In this document: positions 55,348-64,000 of the stretch, piece by piece
Layout of the letters: each line of letters starts with the position of its first letter
Numbering within the stretch: the stretch's first letter is position 1
From: Cellvibrionaceae bacterium
GTDB lineage: Bacteria; Pseudomonadota; Gammaproteobacteria; Pseudomonadales; Cellvibrionaceae
Length of the DNA stretch: 64,000 nucleotides
Assembly (NCBI GenBank): GCA_025800365.1
Contig: JAOXRT010000126.1
Span: 19,218-83,217, forward strand
Direction of reading: 5' to 3'
Made by a program: the position numbers and the translations under genes
The notes under the pieces: generated by a model
Database searches by the model: none
Seen by the model: the letters and a program-made list of their open reading frames with translations, nothing else
What the model was told of the DNA's origin: nothing

Positions 55348-56061
55348 TTATACCCGCTGCTGGGGTAAAAAGCTGGTATCCATAAAATAGACATCGGGCT
55401 TTTGCTTGTTTACCAATACAGTGATCAGCTGTTTGGGGCTTATGAACTCTGTTGGATCGAAACCCAGGGCGTCGCTTCGGTAAACATGTAACTGATTACT
55501 TTCGCGCTCATGCCAACGGGCGATGATAAAGAACTCCCTTTTGCCATTGTCATCAATCTCAGCGGATTCTACGCGCTGGTATTCGGCCATTACCGGCATA
55601 CCTTGGCGCATTAAGTGCTCGACATTATTGCGACGGCGCCACACTAAAAACAGCGGGATCACCCCCACCAGAAAAAATATCGAGCCCATCACCGAAATCA
55701 AGGTCGGGCCAAACCATAAGCCCATAAAGCTATCGATACGGGCATCTAATGGGTTACCCGGATCGAACAATACCTGCACCTTTTCACCAACACTATAAGC
55801 CGGTGGATTGGAACTGGTGCTGCTGATCACACTGTACTGTTGGCCATTTGCCATAAAGCTGTACTTGGGCGCATAAGTGGTGGAATCGGAGCCACGATTG
55901 GCCACCATCTCTACCACTTCACCCTCAACAGCTTGGGCACGCTCTTTAAAGCTAAAGGTTTTTTGAGCCCAAAGGCCCGCCCCCATCAGCATTAAAAACC
56001 CGATCATTGAAAAAACAACGCCGACTATGCCCAGCCCTTTAGAATTAGATTTATTAGGCAT
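55348..56061 (-). CDS. DUF3592 family membrane protein
   Basis: A protein of 237 residues with two transmembrane helices: one near the N-terminus (GIVGVVFSMIGFLMLMGAGL) and one in the middle (WFGPTLISVMGSIFFLVGVI). Between them is the beta-rich DUF3592 domain (EGEVVEMVANRG, YSVGEKVQVLFDPGNP). Function is unknown; such proteins are often linked to envelope or stress. ATG at 56061 follows AGGA. It starts four bases after the stop of the CehA-like gene, so it is the second gene of that operon. Confidence 0.82.
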   Translation of the reverse strand: MPNKSNSKGLGIVGVVFSMIGFLMLMGAGLWAQKTFSFKERAQAVEGEVVEMVANRGSDSTTYAPKYSFMANGQQYSVISSTSSNPPAYSVGEKVQVLFDPGNPLDARIDSFMGLWFGPTLISVMGSIFFLVGVIPLFLVWRRRNNVEHLMRQGMPVMAEYQRVESAEIDDNGKREFFIIARWHERESNQLHVYRSDALGFDPTEFISPKQLITVLVNKQKPDVYFMDTSFLPQQRV

Positions 56062-56065
56062 ACTT

Positions 56066-58726
56066 TTATAATCCTGGGGCCTGCCACTTGCCATCGTTAT
56101 CTGCATCTACATAAATTGGGTTAGTAAATGCAAATGGCGGCATGACCGGAACAATATCAGCGAATAAGCCTTTTCGATCACCTTCCACTTCTACTGTAAC
56201 AAAACTATCTTTATCAAAACTTAATGGCAGCATATTTTCCTGCCCCTTAACGATAGGCATTTGCTGATAGAGCTCACCATTGATATACACCCGCAAGGTG
56301 TGCACATCGATCCACTGAGCCGTATTTACGGTTAAATTTAATACCGCCTCTTTTGCCACTAAGGTTTGTCCCATTAAGGCTTGTTTGTCGCCCTGCTTTA
56401 AGGCGATATCAATTAAGGGGCCTGTGGTGCCGTAAATATTGCCGCCTTTAATCCCCGCCACAAAATCGTCTTGATCAAAGGCTTTAACATCATCGCTTTG
56501 CATATAGATAAGCGTACGCGGCTCTAACACCACCTCACCAAAAGCTTGACCATGGGAATCACTGGTGGCTGTACCTACCAACTTTACACCTTGCTTTAGG
56601 AAGGCAAACCAATCTTTGCGTAGCTGCTCATAGGAGTGCAGCCCTGCGCCGGTACCATTAATAAGCTCGATGGCATCGAAGTCGATATCGCGCACACCAG
56701 TCTCAGGATCTTTTTCGATCAAGCTGCTATTTTGCTCGGCCGTTAATGGTTGGCTTGGGTCGTGACCACGACCATCGAGAAGGTGTAATAAATAACTTTC
56801 GTTATAACGCTGGCTGCCCGGCTCGGCTTTTTCTTCAGGGTTGTAGATTACCCTTGGGTGATTAAGCTGCATGACGGCTTTAGGATCACTCTTTCTTACC
56901 GCTGCGATTACATCACGCCAGCGCTTATTTTCATGGGCTGGGGCACCGCTGCGGTACTGACCTAACTGAGGCTTTAATGGGAAGGCATTGGCATGGCCCA
57001 GGGTATGAGGTGCGGTTTCGCTTTGTACCAAACCGGTAATTTCGGTACCGGTCACTGTCGCTAAACGCTCAGTTAAACCTAGCTCGGCAATATCGCGGCT
57101 GTAGTCATAAATGGTTTCATGCTCGGTCGCTACTAACACCTCACCACCTTGGGCAATATAGCTGCGAATACGCTGCTCTTGCGGGTAGCTATTATCGAAG
57201 CTTGGTGCAGCATGGGTATGCAAATCTGCATGCACATAATTGGGCGTACTCACCTCTAGGCTGGGAGTTTGAATTGTTAGCTTATTGTCCTTGCCAGCTT
57301 CAACATTCAGTTTAGCGGTATGGGCCGAGTATTCTGGCCCCCGACTGGCAATTACTCGATAACGACCCGGCTCTAAGCTCACTGTTTTAGGATCGGATTC
57401 CGTACCCGCCAACATAATATCGATAACTTTTTCTTCATGCTTGCCGCTGGCTACAAAACCAAAAGCCTGACGCGAAAAATCTATTTCCTGACCGTCTTCT
57501 GCAAAAAAGCTTAGACGCATGGTTTGCCCTTGGGGCAGCTGCAGATCGGCACGGGCCGCTAATTCTGGCTTAATAATTTCTTGATCACTAGGCAAGCTTA
57601 TAGCGATTTCGGCCAACACTCGATTACGCTCTTGTACGCGCAATAAATACTGGCCTTTAGGAGCGTGCACCGCAGCAATGCCATTACTATCACTCATGGC
57701 GTGATTGACTACAGCGCCGTCTTCAGCGCGTTGTAAAAACACCGACAAACCAGGCGCTGGTAATTGCACTTTAATGGCGGGTTCGCTCGCCCAGTATTGG
57801 TTAAGGATGGCAGCGGCATCACGGCCCGAGGCCAAGCTGATTTCGTTTTCTACGATTAAGGTTTCGCCTACATCCAAATCGGCAATTTGGGTTTCTAATA
57901 GTTTAAGCGGATCTAAAAAAGCGCCTTCGTTATCGAAGAAAAAAGTATCGGTAAAGGTTAACGCCGCCGAGTAAGAATCGGTTACACCCACAAAGCTTGG
58001 CATGGGGGTTTTCTGATTATCTTCAGATAACAGATAAGCGCTCTTAATATGTTGACCGTATACCATTGGGTTCTTGCCGGCATCGGGCAAGCTTAGGATC
58101 AAATCGACACCCAATAGGCCATCTAAATCATCCAGCAGGCCGCTAGGCAGTGATTTGTGCTGGTAACCCGGTGATGGCCCGGTGCCGTTTAGAGAGGTAC
58201 TAAAGACTTTATTGCCGCGATTTAAATTCACCAGCCCAAAGGCCGCAGCATCAGAGCCGTCGACTTCTTGCTTGTGGGTGAGCTCGGTAGTGAGCTGCAA
58301 CTTATCGCCATTGGCTTCGTTAAACTCATAACTAACCTTAAGCTCAAAACCGCCATGTGTTGCCCAGCCCAGTACGCGGGCGTAGCCGTCGCCCTGCTCG
58401 GCTTTCATGGTGTGAAAGACCGGTGAGCTGGTGCCGCTTAAATTGATAGCAAAATACAATTGCCCAAAGCCTTCGCCCGCTTTGTCGCAAAAGCCGAAAT
58501 CGGTAAGGTAGCCACCTGTTGCGGCCAACTCGCCCTCGTGATCGACATTGGAAACTACCGCACAGACCTGGCCATTACTTAACTGCCAATCGCCCAAGCC
58601 GCCCCAGGCCATATCGCCCGAAACACGTATTTGCTTGGCATCGCTGATCTGCTGCGCCTGATACTCCCCCCAACACATAGGTGTTATTAACAGTAATGGC
58701 AGTAATTTGCCCAGTCGTGATCTCAT
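56066..58726 (-). CDS. CehA/McbA-type PHP-like metallohydrolase, secreted
   Basis: A protein of 886 residues with a signal peptide (cleavage near MCWGE). An N-terminal beta-sandwich region is followed by carboxypeptidase-regulatory-like linkers. The PHP-type hydrolase domain has YVHADLHTHAAPSFDNSYP (HxH metal pair), ATEHETIYDYS, QLNHPRV and TATSDSHGQAFGEV. It probably hydrolyses an organic ester or amide outside the cytoplasm; characterised relatives attack carbaryl. The substrate here is unknown. Operon with the DUF3592 gene. Confidence 0.82.
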   Translation of the reverse strand: MRSRLGKLLPLLLITPMCWGEYQAQQISDAKQIRVSGDMAWGGLGDWQLSNGQVCAVVSNVDHEGELAATGGYLTDFGFCDKAGEGFGQLYFAINLSGTSSPVFHTMKAEQGDGYARVLGWATHGGFELKVSYEFNEANGDKLQLTTELTHKQEVDGSDAAAFGLVNLNRGNKVFSTSLNGTGPSPGYQHKSLPSGLLDDLDGLLGVDLILSLPDAGKNPMVYGQHIKSAYLLSEDNQKTPMPSFVGVTDSYSAALTFTDTFFFDNEGAFLDPLKLLETQIADLDVGETLIVENEISLASGRDAAAILNQYWASEPAIKVQLPAPGLSVFLQRAEDGAVVNHAMSDSNGIAAVHAPKGQYLLRVQERNRVLAEIAISLPSDQEIIKPELAARADLQLPQGQTMRLSFFAEDGQEIDFSRQAFGFVASGKHEEKVIDIMLAGTESDPKTVSLEPGRYRVIASRGPEYSAHTAKLNVEAGKDNKLTIQTPSLEVSTPNYVHADLHTHAAPSFDNSYPQEQRIRSYIAQGGEVLVATEHETIYDYSRDIAELGLTERLATVTGTEITGLVQSETAPHTLGHANAFPLKPQLGQYRSGAPAHENKRWRDVIAAVRKSDPKAVMQLNHPRVIYNPEEKAEPGSQRYNESYLLHLLDGRGHDPSQPLTAEQNSSLIEKDPETGVRDIDFDAIELINGTGAGLHSYEQLRKDWFAFLKQGVKLVGTATSDSHGQAFGEVVLEPRTLIYMQSDDVKAFDQDDFVAGIKGGNIYGTTGPLIDIALKQGDKQALMGQTLVAKEAVLNLTVNTAQWIDVHTLRVYINGELYQQMPIVKGQENMLPLSFDKDSFVTVEVEGDRKGLFADIVPVMPPFAFTNPIYVDADNDGKWQAPGL

Positions 58727-59080
58727 GTTTTGTCTCTTGTTCTTGTAGTGTGCTTGTTGTGCTTCTTATTAGTATTTCGCGATCTTTGGCTAAGTTCGCC
58801 GATCTTGCTCCAATCCCCTATTGTGACAGCTAGATCGCAGCAACTCTATAGCCAAGGCTGCCTTATAGGGCACGGCCTTATAAGTAGTTTCAGGCGCCAA
58901 TATTACGGACAGATGAGGGTCAGCGCTATAACAGTCATAAATTTTGGCAAATGTGCAGAACAGCTCACATAGTCTATGCTTGAACAGTAAACAAATCGTC
59001 TTAAGCTGAGCCTTGGTAGCAAGATAACTTACTTTTAAGAAACCAGCTCTACCCGCTCAATCCAATAGGAGAATCGCGCC
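58727..59080. other. Divergent intergenic region
   Basis: About 350 bases between divergently transcribed genes. It has several small inverted repeats, none convincing as a known operator. An open frame of 80 codons at its left end lacks a ribosome site and looks spurious. Confidence 0.5.
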
Positions 59081-60739
59081 ATGAAAGCATCAGATCTGAT
59101 GGTCCAATGCCTGGAAGAAGAAGGAATCGAGTATATCTTTGGTGTTCCCGGTGAGGAGAATGCCGATTTTATGATGTCTTTGGAGAAATCCGAGAAGATC
59201 AAATTTATCCTAACCCGGCACGAGCAGGGCGCAGCCTTTATGGCGGAGATCTACGGGCGATTAACTGGTAACCCAGCAGGCTGTTTGGGCACCTTAGGCC
59301 CAGGCGCGACTAACCTAATTACGGGTGTAGCAGATTCCAATATGGACCGCGCACCGATGCTAGTACTCACCGGCCAGGGCGCCTCTACCCGCCTACACAA
59401 AGAATCCCATCAGGTGATGGATGTAGTAGGCATGTTTGAACCAGTAACCAAGTGGGCCACCACCGTATGGCACCCAGAGAATATTCCTGAGATTGTGCGC
59501 AAGGCGGTACGTCTAGCCCGCACCGAAAAGCCCGGCGCCGTGCATATCGAGCTACCCGAAGATATCGCCAAGCTGCCCGTCGATAAAGCGCCGCTAACCG
59601 TGCGCAAAGCTCGTCGCCCAGTGCCTGCCGATAAGATTATGGATCAGGCCTTTGAGCAAATTAAAAACGCCAAGCGCCCCATCATTATTGCGGGCAATGG
59701 CTGTATTCGAACCCGCGCCTCCAAGCAGCTGCGTCTATTGTGTGAGAAGACCGGCATTGGTGTAGTAAGCACCTTTATGGCCAAGGGCTGTGTGGATATG
59801 GATGCCGATTACTGCCTATATACCATTGGCCTTGGCGCCAAAGATATTCCAGCCTGCGCTGTTGATGCGGCCGATCTGGTGATCACCTTGGGTTACGACA
59901 TGGTGGAATACCACCCGAAACTTTGGAACGGCGATCAAAGCAAAAACATTTTGCATATCGACTTCCTACCGGCAGAAATCGATGAGCACTACCATCCTGA
60001 AACCGAGGTAGTGGGCGACTTGGCACATGCCCTATGGATGCTAAACGAGCGCATTGATGCCCACGGCAGCGACAAGCTCGACTTCGATTTAAGCCAGCAA
60101 GCTGCAGTGCGTCGCGATATGAGCGAAGAACTTGCGAAGCATAAGGACGATGATACCGAAGGCTCGATTCGCCCACAAAAAGCGCTATGGGATGCACGCG
60201 CAGTAATGGGCCCTAATGATATTGCACTTAGTGATGTGGGCGCCCATAAAATGTGGATAGCTCGTCATTTCCAGTGTAACGAGCCCAACACCTGTTTAAT
60301 TCCCAACGGCTTCTGCTCCATGGGCTTCGCCCTACCTGGCGCTATTGCGGCCAGCATCGTTCACCCAGATCGCAATATTTTGGCCATCTCGGGTGACGCT
60401 GGCTTCATGATGAATATGCAAGAAATGGAAACCGCACGCCGATTGAATCTAAACCTTACCGTAATGGTATGGGACGATGGCGGCTACGGCTTAATTAAGT
60501 GGAAGCAAGAAAACGAATTTGGTAAACATACCGATTTGGATTTCGGCAACCCACACTGGGTACCACTGGCAGAATCTTTTGGCTGGCATGCACAGCGCGT
60601 GGATAATTCTCGCGATTTACAAGGCGCCATTAAGAATGCCTTTGAAACCGATGGCCCAAGCTTGATCGTAATCCCTATTGATTACAGCGAAAACAAAAAG
60701 CTTACCGAACGTTTGGGTGAGTTGACCTGCTCGATTTAA
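59081..60739 (+). CDS. Acetolactate synthase, catabolic type
   Basis: A thiamine-diphosphate enzyme of 552 residues joining two pyruvates to acetolactate. The active-site glutamate is in TRHEQGAAFMAEIYGRLTG; the phosphate-binding loop GPGATNLITGVAD and the central domain PIIIAGNG are clear. The C-terminal ThDP/Mg motif is SGDAGFMMNMQEMETARRLN followed by WDDGGYGLI. It lies alone, without a regulatory small subunit, which fits the AlsS/BudB type, but family boundaries are not sharp. GGAG lies upstream of the ATG and a strong terminator follows. Confidence 0.88.
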   Translation: MKASDLMVQCLEEEGIEYIFGVPGEENADFMMSLEKSEKIKFILTRHEQGAAFMAEIYGRLTGNPAGCLGTLGPGATNLITGVADSNMDRAPMLVLTGQGASTRLHKESHQVMDVVGMFEPVTKWATTVWHPENIPEIVRKAVRLARTEKPGAVHIELPEDIAKLPVDKAPLTVRKARRPVPADKIMDQAFEQIKNAKRPIIIAGNGCIRTRASKQLRLLCEKTGIGVVSTFMAKGCVDMDADYCLYTIGLGAKDIPACAVDAADLVITLGYDMVEYHPKLWNGDQSKNILHIDFLPAEIDEHYHPETEVVGDLAHALWMLNERIDAHGSDKLDFDLSQQAAVRRDMSEELAKHKDDDTEGSIRPQKALWDARAVMGPNDIALSDVGAHKMWIARHFQCNEPNTCLIPNGFCSMGFALPGAIAASIVHPDRNILAISGDAGFMMNMQEMETARRLNLNLTVMVWDDGGYGLIKWKQENEFGKHTDLDFGNPHWVPLAESFGWHAQRVDNSRDLQGAIKNAFETDGPSLIVIPIDYSENKKLTERLGELTCSI

Positions 60740-60765
60740 GCAGCAATAAGTCGTAAGAAATAAAG

Positions 60766-60788
60766 CGGGCCTAAATGGCCCGTTTTTT
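60766..60788 (+). terminator. Intrinsic terminator after acetolactate synthase
   Basis: CGGGCC (60766-60771) pairs with GGCCCG (60777-60782) around a five-base loop. A run of six T follows. Confidence 0.8.
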
Positions 60789-61162
60789 ATTGCCCTACCA
60801 GAACGAACAAATCACTTAGAATTAAATACAGACAGTCCATTTAGCCCATAAGGGTTCAGCCCCCAGAAAGATTTCGATCATCCTCCACCCCATACCATAA
60901 AAGTAATACATTAAATAAACGCACGATAAGAATTCATCACATCTTATGAACGGGTTCACAACTGAATAAGCCCATAGGACCATTTAGATCAAAGCTTTAC
61001 CAACAAAGCGATACGGCGCTTGATTCCACCTAAATCTCATGTAGTATCCTTGCGCACAACTAGGAAGTTACAATCAACAGGGAACGCGGTTTAGCAAAGT
61101 TGCTGACTTTTACTGACATCAAGCAGTATCCGTGTCCCCTCATCACGCAGTAGGGGTACAAC
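60789..61162. other. Intergenic region before the lipoprotein operon
   Basis: About 370 bases. It contains the candidate promoter at 61020-61047 and otherwise no gene. A ribosome site TAGGGG is at its end. Confidence 0.5.
61020..61047 (+). promoter_or_regulatory. Sigma-70-like promoter of lipoprotein operon
   Basis: TTGATT (61020-61025) and TAGTAT (61042-61047) are 16 bases apart. The start codon is 115 bases downstream. Confidence 0.45.
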
Positions 61163-61954
61163 GTGATCAATCATCTTTCCAAAAGCTTTAGTACGCTTAG
61201 CTCCAAACTCAAGCCAATCGCAATTGGGACTTCGCTTGCACTAGCCTTATCCGCTTGCTCATCTACGCAAAACCTAGAAATTTCCAATTCCTCCGCAACC
61301 GAAAATCAAAATAGTGCTGCCACCGAACAAAGCGAAGCACTAGGTAGCCCAGTCATTAGTGGTAAAAAACTTCTCATAATGCCACTGGATGTTGAACTTT
61401 CCTTGCTCACCGCATCAGGCCTTCAGGAACCAAATGCAGAGTGGACGGCAAACGCTATCAAACATATGCGTAAGAGCATCAGCAATACTCTGAAACAGTC
61501 AGGTAATAGCGCTGAATTTTATAATCGCATGATAGATGACCCTTACCATGACTTAATCCAACTTGAGAAACTGCACGAAGCCACCGGTTACTCTATTTTA
61601 GTTCACGATTATGGCCAGTCTAAATTGCCTTCTCGCGCAGACAAAGCTGGACAGTGGTCTCTCGGAACAAGCGCCAAAACTTTAGCCCAACACAGTGGGG
61701 CAGATTATGCCTTATTTGTTTTTGTAAGAGACAGTTACAGTAGCGGCGGTAGAGCAGCACTTATGATACTTAGCGCCGTCGCTGGCGTTGGCATTCAAGG
61801 CGGAACTCAGTTTGGATTTGCCTCATTGGTAGATTTAAAAACAGGTGATATCAAGTGGTTTAACCGTTTGTTCAGCGCGGGTGGCGACTTGCGAGAAGCA
61901 GAGCCCGCTGAGAAAACCATGAAAAACCTACTTGAAGGCCTCCCAATCAGTTAA
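61163..61954 (+). CDS. Hypothetical lipoprotein
   Basis: A lipoprotein of 263 residues. GTG start with TAGGGG upstream. The lipobox ALSAC gives a predicted lipidated Cys at about residue 32. A Ser/Asn/Glu-rich linker follows. The mature domain has ISGKKLLIMPLDVELSLLTASG and YALFVFVRDSYSSGGRAALMILSAV, resembling CsgG-like or TolB-like N-terminal modules but too weakly to name. It is followed four bases after its stop by the M48 protease gene. Confidence 0.65.
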   Translation: MINHLSKSFSTLSSKLKPIAIGTSLALALSACSSTQNLEISNSSATENQNSAATEQSEALGSPVISGKKLLIMPLDVELSLLTASGLQEPNAEWTANAIKHMRKSISNTLKQSGNSAEFYNRMIDDPYHDLIQLEKLHEATGYSILVHDYGQSKLPSRADKAGQWSLGTSAKTLAQHSGADYALFVFVRDSYSSGGRAALMILSAVAGVGIQGGTQFGFASLVDLKTGDIKWFNRLFSAGGDLREAEPAEKTMKNLLEGLPIS

Positions 61955-61958
61955 CACA

Positions 61959-63101
61959 ATGTTTACCTTGCCAAAACAAACCATCGCATTGTTGCTAGCC
62001 AGTTTTGCGCTATCTGTAGAAGGATCGCAGGAATATCGCCCGACATTTGCGCCTGGCTATCAACCCGACTCATCTACCGACGAGGGCGGCCTATGGTATC
62101 AATTCGACAAAATGGAAGACGGTCTCAGCGCTGCACCTGACGTTATTCGCGACCAGGGCTTAAATGATTATTTATCTAACATAACCTGCAAACTGGAACC
62201 CAACTATTGCCCCTATATACGCTTATATGTAATAGACAACCCGCATTTCAATGCCTCAATGGCCCCCAATGGCATGATGCATATTTGGACCGGCTTGTTA
62301 TTGCGAGTGGAAAATGAAGATGAGTTAGCTTCTGTGATTGGTCACGAGCTAGGTCATTTTCTTAGAACTCATAGCACGCAGCGATGGCGTAAAATACGAG
62401 ACGGTCTCTCTACCGCAATTTTTTTTGATCTATTATTGACCGGCGGATTTGCCAGCTTACTTACGGCAGCCAACTTCTCTGGATTTAATCAATCACAGGA
62501 AACTGAAGCCGACCTTTACGGCATCCAGCTATCTAGCCAAGCAGGCTATTCCCCTCATGCCAGCTACCGTTTATGGGAGCATTTACAGGATGAAGAAGAG
62601 CTGGACACAAGCAAAGAAAAACGCAGTCTTTTCTTTGCCACTCATCCAAAAATTGAAAAGCGTATTACGGCACTTAAGCAACATGCATCAAACACTCCCG
62701 AGGATCAGCACCTTCTAGCTGAATCCAAAGCTCGTTTAGTGAAGACAGTTAGTCCCTTTTATTTTGACCTAATGTCAAAACATCTATTACTGCAGGATTT
62801 TGGCCGAACCGAGGCTCTGTTAGAGAAGCATAGAAGAATGGGCTACCCCGAGGCCCAAGTAGAATTCTTTTATGCCGAAATGCTACGTATGAGAAACCTC
62901 GATGGCGATAAAAACGTTGCTGTTCATCACTATAAAAAAAGTATTAGCGCAGAGAACCCTCCTGCACAAGCATATAGAGAACTGGGTTATATATTGCTAA
63001 AAACAAACAAAGTCGAAGCGCTAAAAATGTTAAAACAATATCTAGAAATATCGCCCAACGCTAGTGACAGCGCCATGGTTAAATTTTATTTAGGAAGTTA
63101 A
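61959..63101 (+). CDS. M48-family metallopeptidase, periplasmic
   Basis: This protein of 380 residues has a signal peptide (IALLLASFALSVEGS) and the zinc motif HELGH (His129, Glu130, His133) within VIGHELGHFLRTHS. The third ligand glutamate is in SQETEADLYG. The C-terminal half looks like TPR helices, as in BepA-like proteases that watch outer-membrane assembly. ATG at 61959 is just after the upstream stop, and there is no strong ribosome site, so coupling with the lipoprotein gene is likely. Another lipoprotein gene follows after 12 bases. Confidence 0.83.
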   Translation: MFTLPKQTIALLLASFALSVEGSQEYRPTFAPGYQPDSSTDEGGLWYQFDKMEDGLSAAPDVIRDQGLNDYLSNITCKLEPNYCPYIRLYVIDNPHFNASMAPNGMMHIWTGLLLRVENEDELASVIGHELGHFLRTHSTQRWRKIRDGLSTAIFFDLLLTGGFASLLTAANFSGFNQSQETEADLYGIQLSSQAGYSPHASYRLWEHLQDEEELDTSKEKRSLFFATHPKIEKRITALKQHASNTPEDQHLLAESKARLVKTVSPFYFDLMSKHLLLQDFGRTEALLEKHRRMGYPEAQVEFFYAEMLRMRNLDGDKNVAVHHYKKSISAENPPAQAYRELGYILLKTNKVEALKMLKQYLEISPNASDSAMVKFYLGS

Positions 63102-63113
63102 ATAGGCATCATT

Positions 63114-63692
63114 ATGAAAACCCTAACTCGCTACTGTTCCTTAAGCCTGTTGATTTTATTAATGTCAGGCTGTGTTAGTTATAAACTAATTAATGCCGGT
63201 GAAGTTAATATTCAAGGAATTAGCTTTTCCACCCAAGAAGCCTGGAGCCAATCACCACATAATATCGGTAAGTACACCACCCTAATGACTCGCGACGGCA
63301 TGGGGTTAAACCAATTAATACTGGTTCATGGTGTACCATACGGTCAGGCTATGTTCGATAGTCCTAACAAGGATATTCCAGTCCCACCATTTAGCCAAGG
63401 CCTCATGCCTCACGAGCTCGAGAACTTAGTTAAATCGTCTCTTATAAACACCAATGGTGGAACTTTAAAAATAAGCACCGATAACTTGCGACCAATGCAA
63501 CTTGATAGCGGCACCGGGGTAGCGTTTGACCTAGAGTACTTCAACCAGTCAGGCTTGCTAATTAAAGGTAAAAGTATTGCTGCCATTAAGAATGATCAGC
63601 TCTATGTTATGATACTAACCGCCGCAAAACTCGAGTACTACGAGTCTTACAAAGAGGACTTCTCAGCCATGGTTAATAGTTTTAGAATTTAA
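63114..63692 (+). CDS. Hypothetical lipoprotein
   Basis: A lipoprotein of 192 residues. Lipobox LMSGC gives a lipidated cysteine at about residue 20. The mature part has a beta-rich region beginning VNIQGISFSTQEAWSQ and ends ESYKEDFSAMVNSFRI, as seen in small exported proteins of unknown function. It is the third gene of the lipoprotein/M48/lipoprotein operon. Confidence 0.75.
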   Translation: MKTLTRYCSLSLLILLMSGCVSYKLINAGEVNIQGISFSTQEAWSQSPHNIGKYTTLMTRDGMGLNQLILVHGVPYGQAMFDSPNKDIPVPPFSQGLMPHELENLVKSSLINTNGGTLKISTDNLRPMQLDSGTGVAFDLEYFNQSGLLIKGKSIAAIKNDQLYVMILTAAKLEYYESYKEDFSAMVNSFRI

Positions 63693-63698
63693 TATCTT

Positions 63699-63730
63699 TG
63701 AGCCATTTCATCTATGGATAAAATGGCTCA
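63699..63730. terminator. Hairpin between convergent genes
   Basis: TGAGCCATTT (63699-63708) pairs perfectly with AAATGGCTCA (63721-63730) around a 12-base loop. It overlaps the stop codon of the gene on the minus strand. A short T tract follows to the right. Confidence 0.5.
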
Positions 63731-64000
63731 GTACTTTGCTAATCGCACAGGCAAACAAATCGCTACCAACATGCCGCCTTCCACGGGTTGCTGAACAGCA
63801 ACCTCGTCACAAAGATATGCCTCCTGATCTATTTTAAACTCGTTAAGCGATAGATAACGATAAATCGCTTCCCAAACCATGAGGTAACAAGCTTCTGATT
63901 CAACCACAACCATTGCCTGCAAGTAATTTCGCTCAGGCACACAGTAGTTCGCCAAATCTTTATCGGCTTCATAGCCCCAATAGTAATGTACCGAGCTAGG
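63728..64000 (-). CDS. Hypothetical protein, 5' part outside window
   Basis: The open frame on the minus strand runs without a stop to the window edge, giving at least 90 residues. The visible sequence (VHYYWGYEADKD near the edge, then VVESEACYLMVWEAIYRYL, ending LPVRLAKY) is not recognised. An internal TTG at 63955 has been read as a start, but there is no reason to stop there. It is convergent with the lipoprotein operon. Confidence 0.5.
   Translation of the reverse strand, partial: PSSVHYYWGYEADKDLANYCVPERNYLQAMVVVESEACYLMVWEAIYRYLSLNEFKIDQEAYLCDEVAVQQPVEGGMLVAICLPVRLAKY

Noticed and set aside
58927..58952. TGTG-CAGAACAGC-TCACA before acetolactate synthase as a Crp site
   Set aside because: The half sites are eight or more bases apart with one mismatch; Crp needs six.
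58730..58972. An 80-codon open frame in the divergent region
   Set aside because: It overlaps the promoter region, has no ribosome site, and its translation is rich in Cys and Leu without a recognisable fold.

Overview
The window looks like a chromosomal segment of a marine gammaproteobacterium, perhaps of the Cellvibrionales type. This is inferred from three large TonB-dependent receptors, many exported hydrolases, an MSHA-like pilin, gammaproteobacterial ArgA, SelU and ParC, and Fnr-, Crp- and Fur-like sites. No rRNA, tRNA, CRISPR array or integrase gene was seen.

Layout. 1-3121 (minus): a MacB/LolD-type ABC ATPase followed by three overlapping HlyD-like periplasmic adaptors, the last cut by the window edge, divergent from a TonB receptor (3339-5660). 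5848-8435: argE and argA. 8613-9413: a diiron beta-lactamase-fold protein behind an Fnr-like box. 9458-15642: a crotonase, then a tRNA selenation neighbourhood (selU, a glutaredoxin-like protein, a 104-residue unknown and an oxidoreductase-SelD fusion), convergent with a PhzF-like gene that has a MerR-type operator and its own merR. 16325-16638 holds two long palindromic elements. 16748-21655: a Tat-exported PhoD-like phosphatase and a TolB-propeller/amidohydrolase. 21751-26627: a MarR-controlled locus (DUF2817 peptidase, TonB receptor, alpha/beta hydrolase) with a paired operator. 26663-31090: LLM flavoprotein, GST, amidohydrolase and cyclophilin. 31193-31519: two more palindromic elements. 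31635-33800: a PepSY iron-uptake operon with a Fur-like box. 34013-38758: a DUF885 peptidase, an iodotyrosine-deiodinase-like nitroreductase, a VOC protein and an HD-GYP phosphodiesterase.

38759-44054 is the accessory region. It is visibly AT-rich. A RES-like protein is followed by an attC-like integron recombination site, then an overlapping AAA ATPase/HNH nuclease pair resembling the Septu (PtuAB) defence module. After these come a decayed REP-associated (RAYT) transposase and an orphan small ORF. This is the best candidate for a new system in the window: a probable defence and toxin cassette pair carried in integron-like form.

44055-63692 returns to ordinary content: a large TonB receptor with an adjacent propeller sensor kinase, a type IV pilin-like protein, a RidA homologue, parC without parE, a DUF3592 protein, a CehA/McbA-like metallohydrolase, acetolactate synthase, and a lipoprotein/M48 protease/lipoprotein operon. 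The gene at the right edge is incomplete.

All calls come from reading the sequence. No database search or folding program was run, so family names rest on motif recognition and distances on manual counting.
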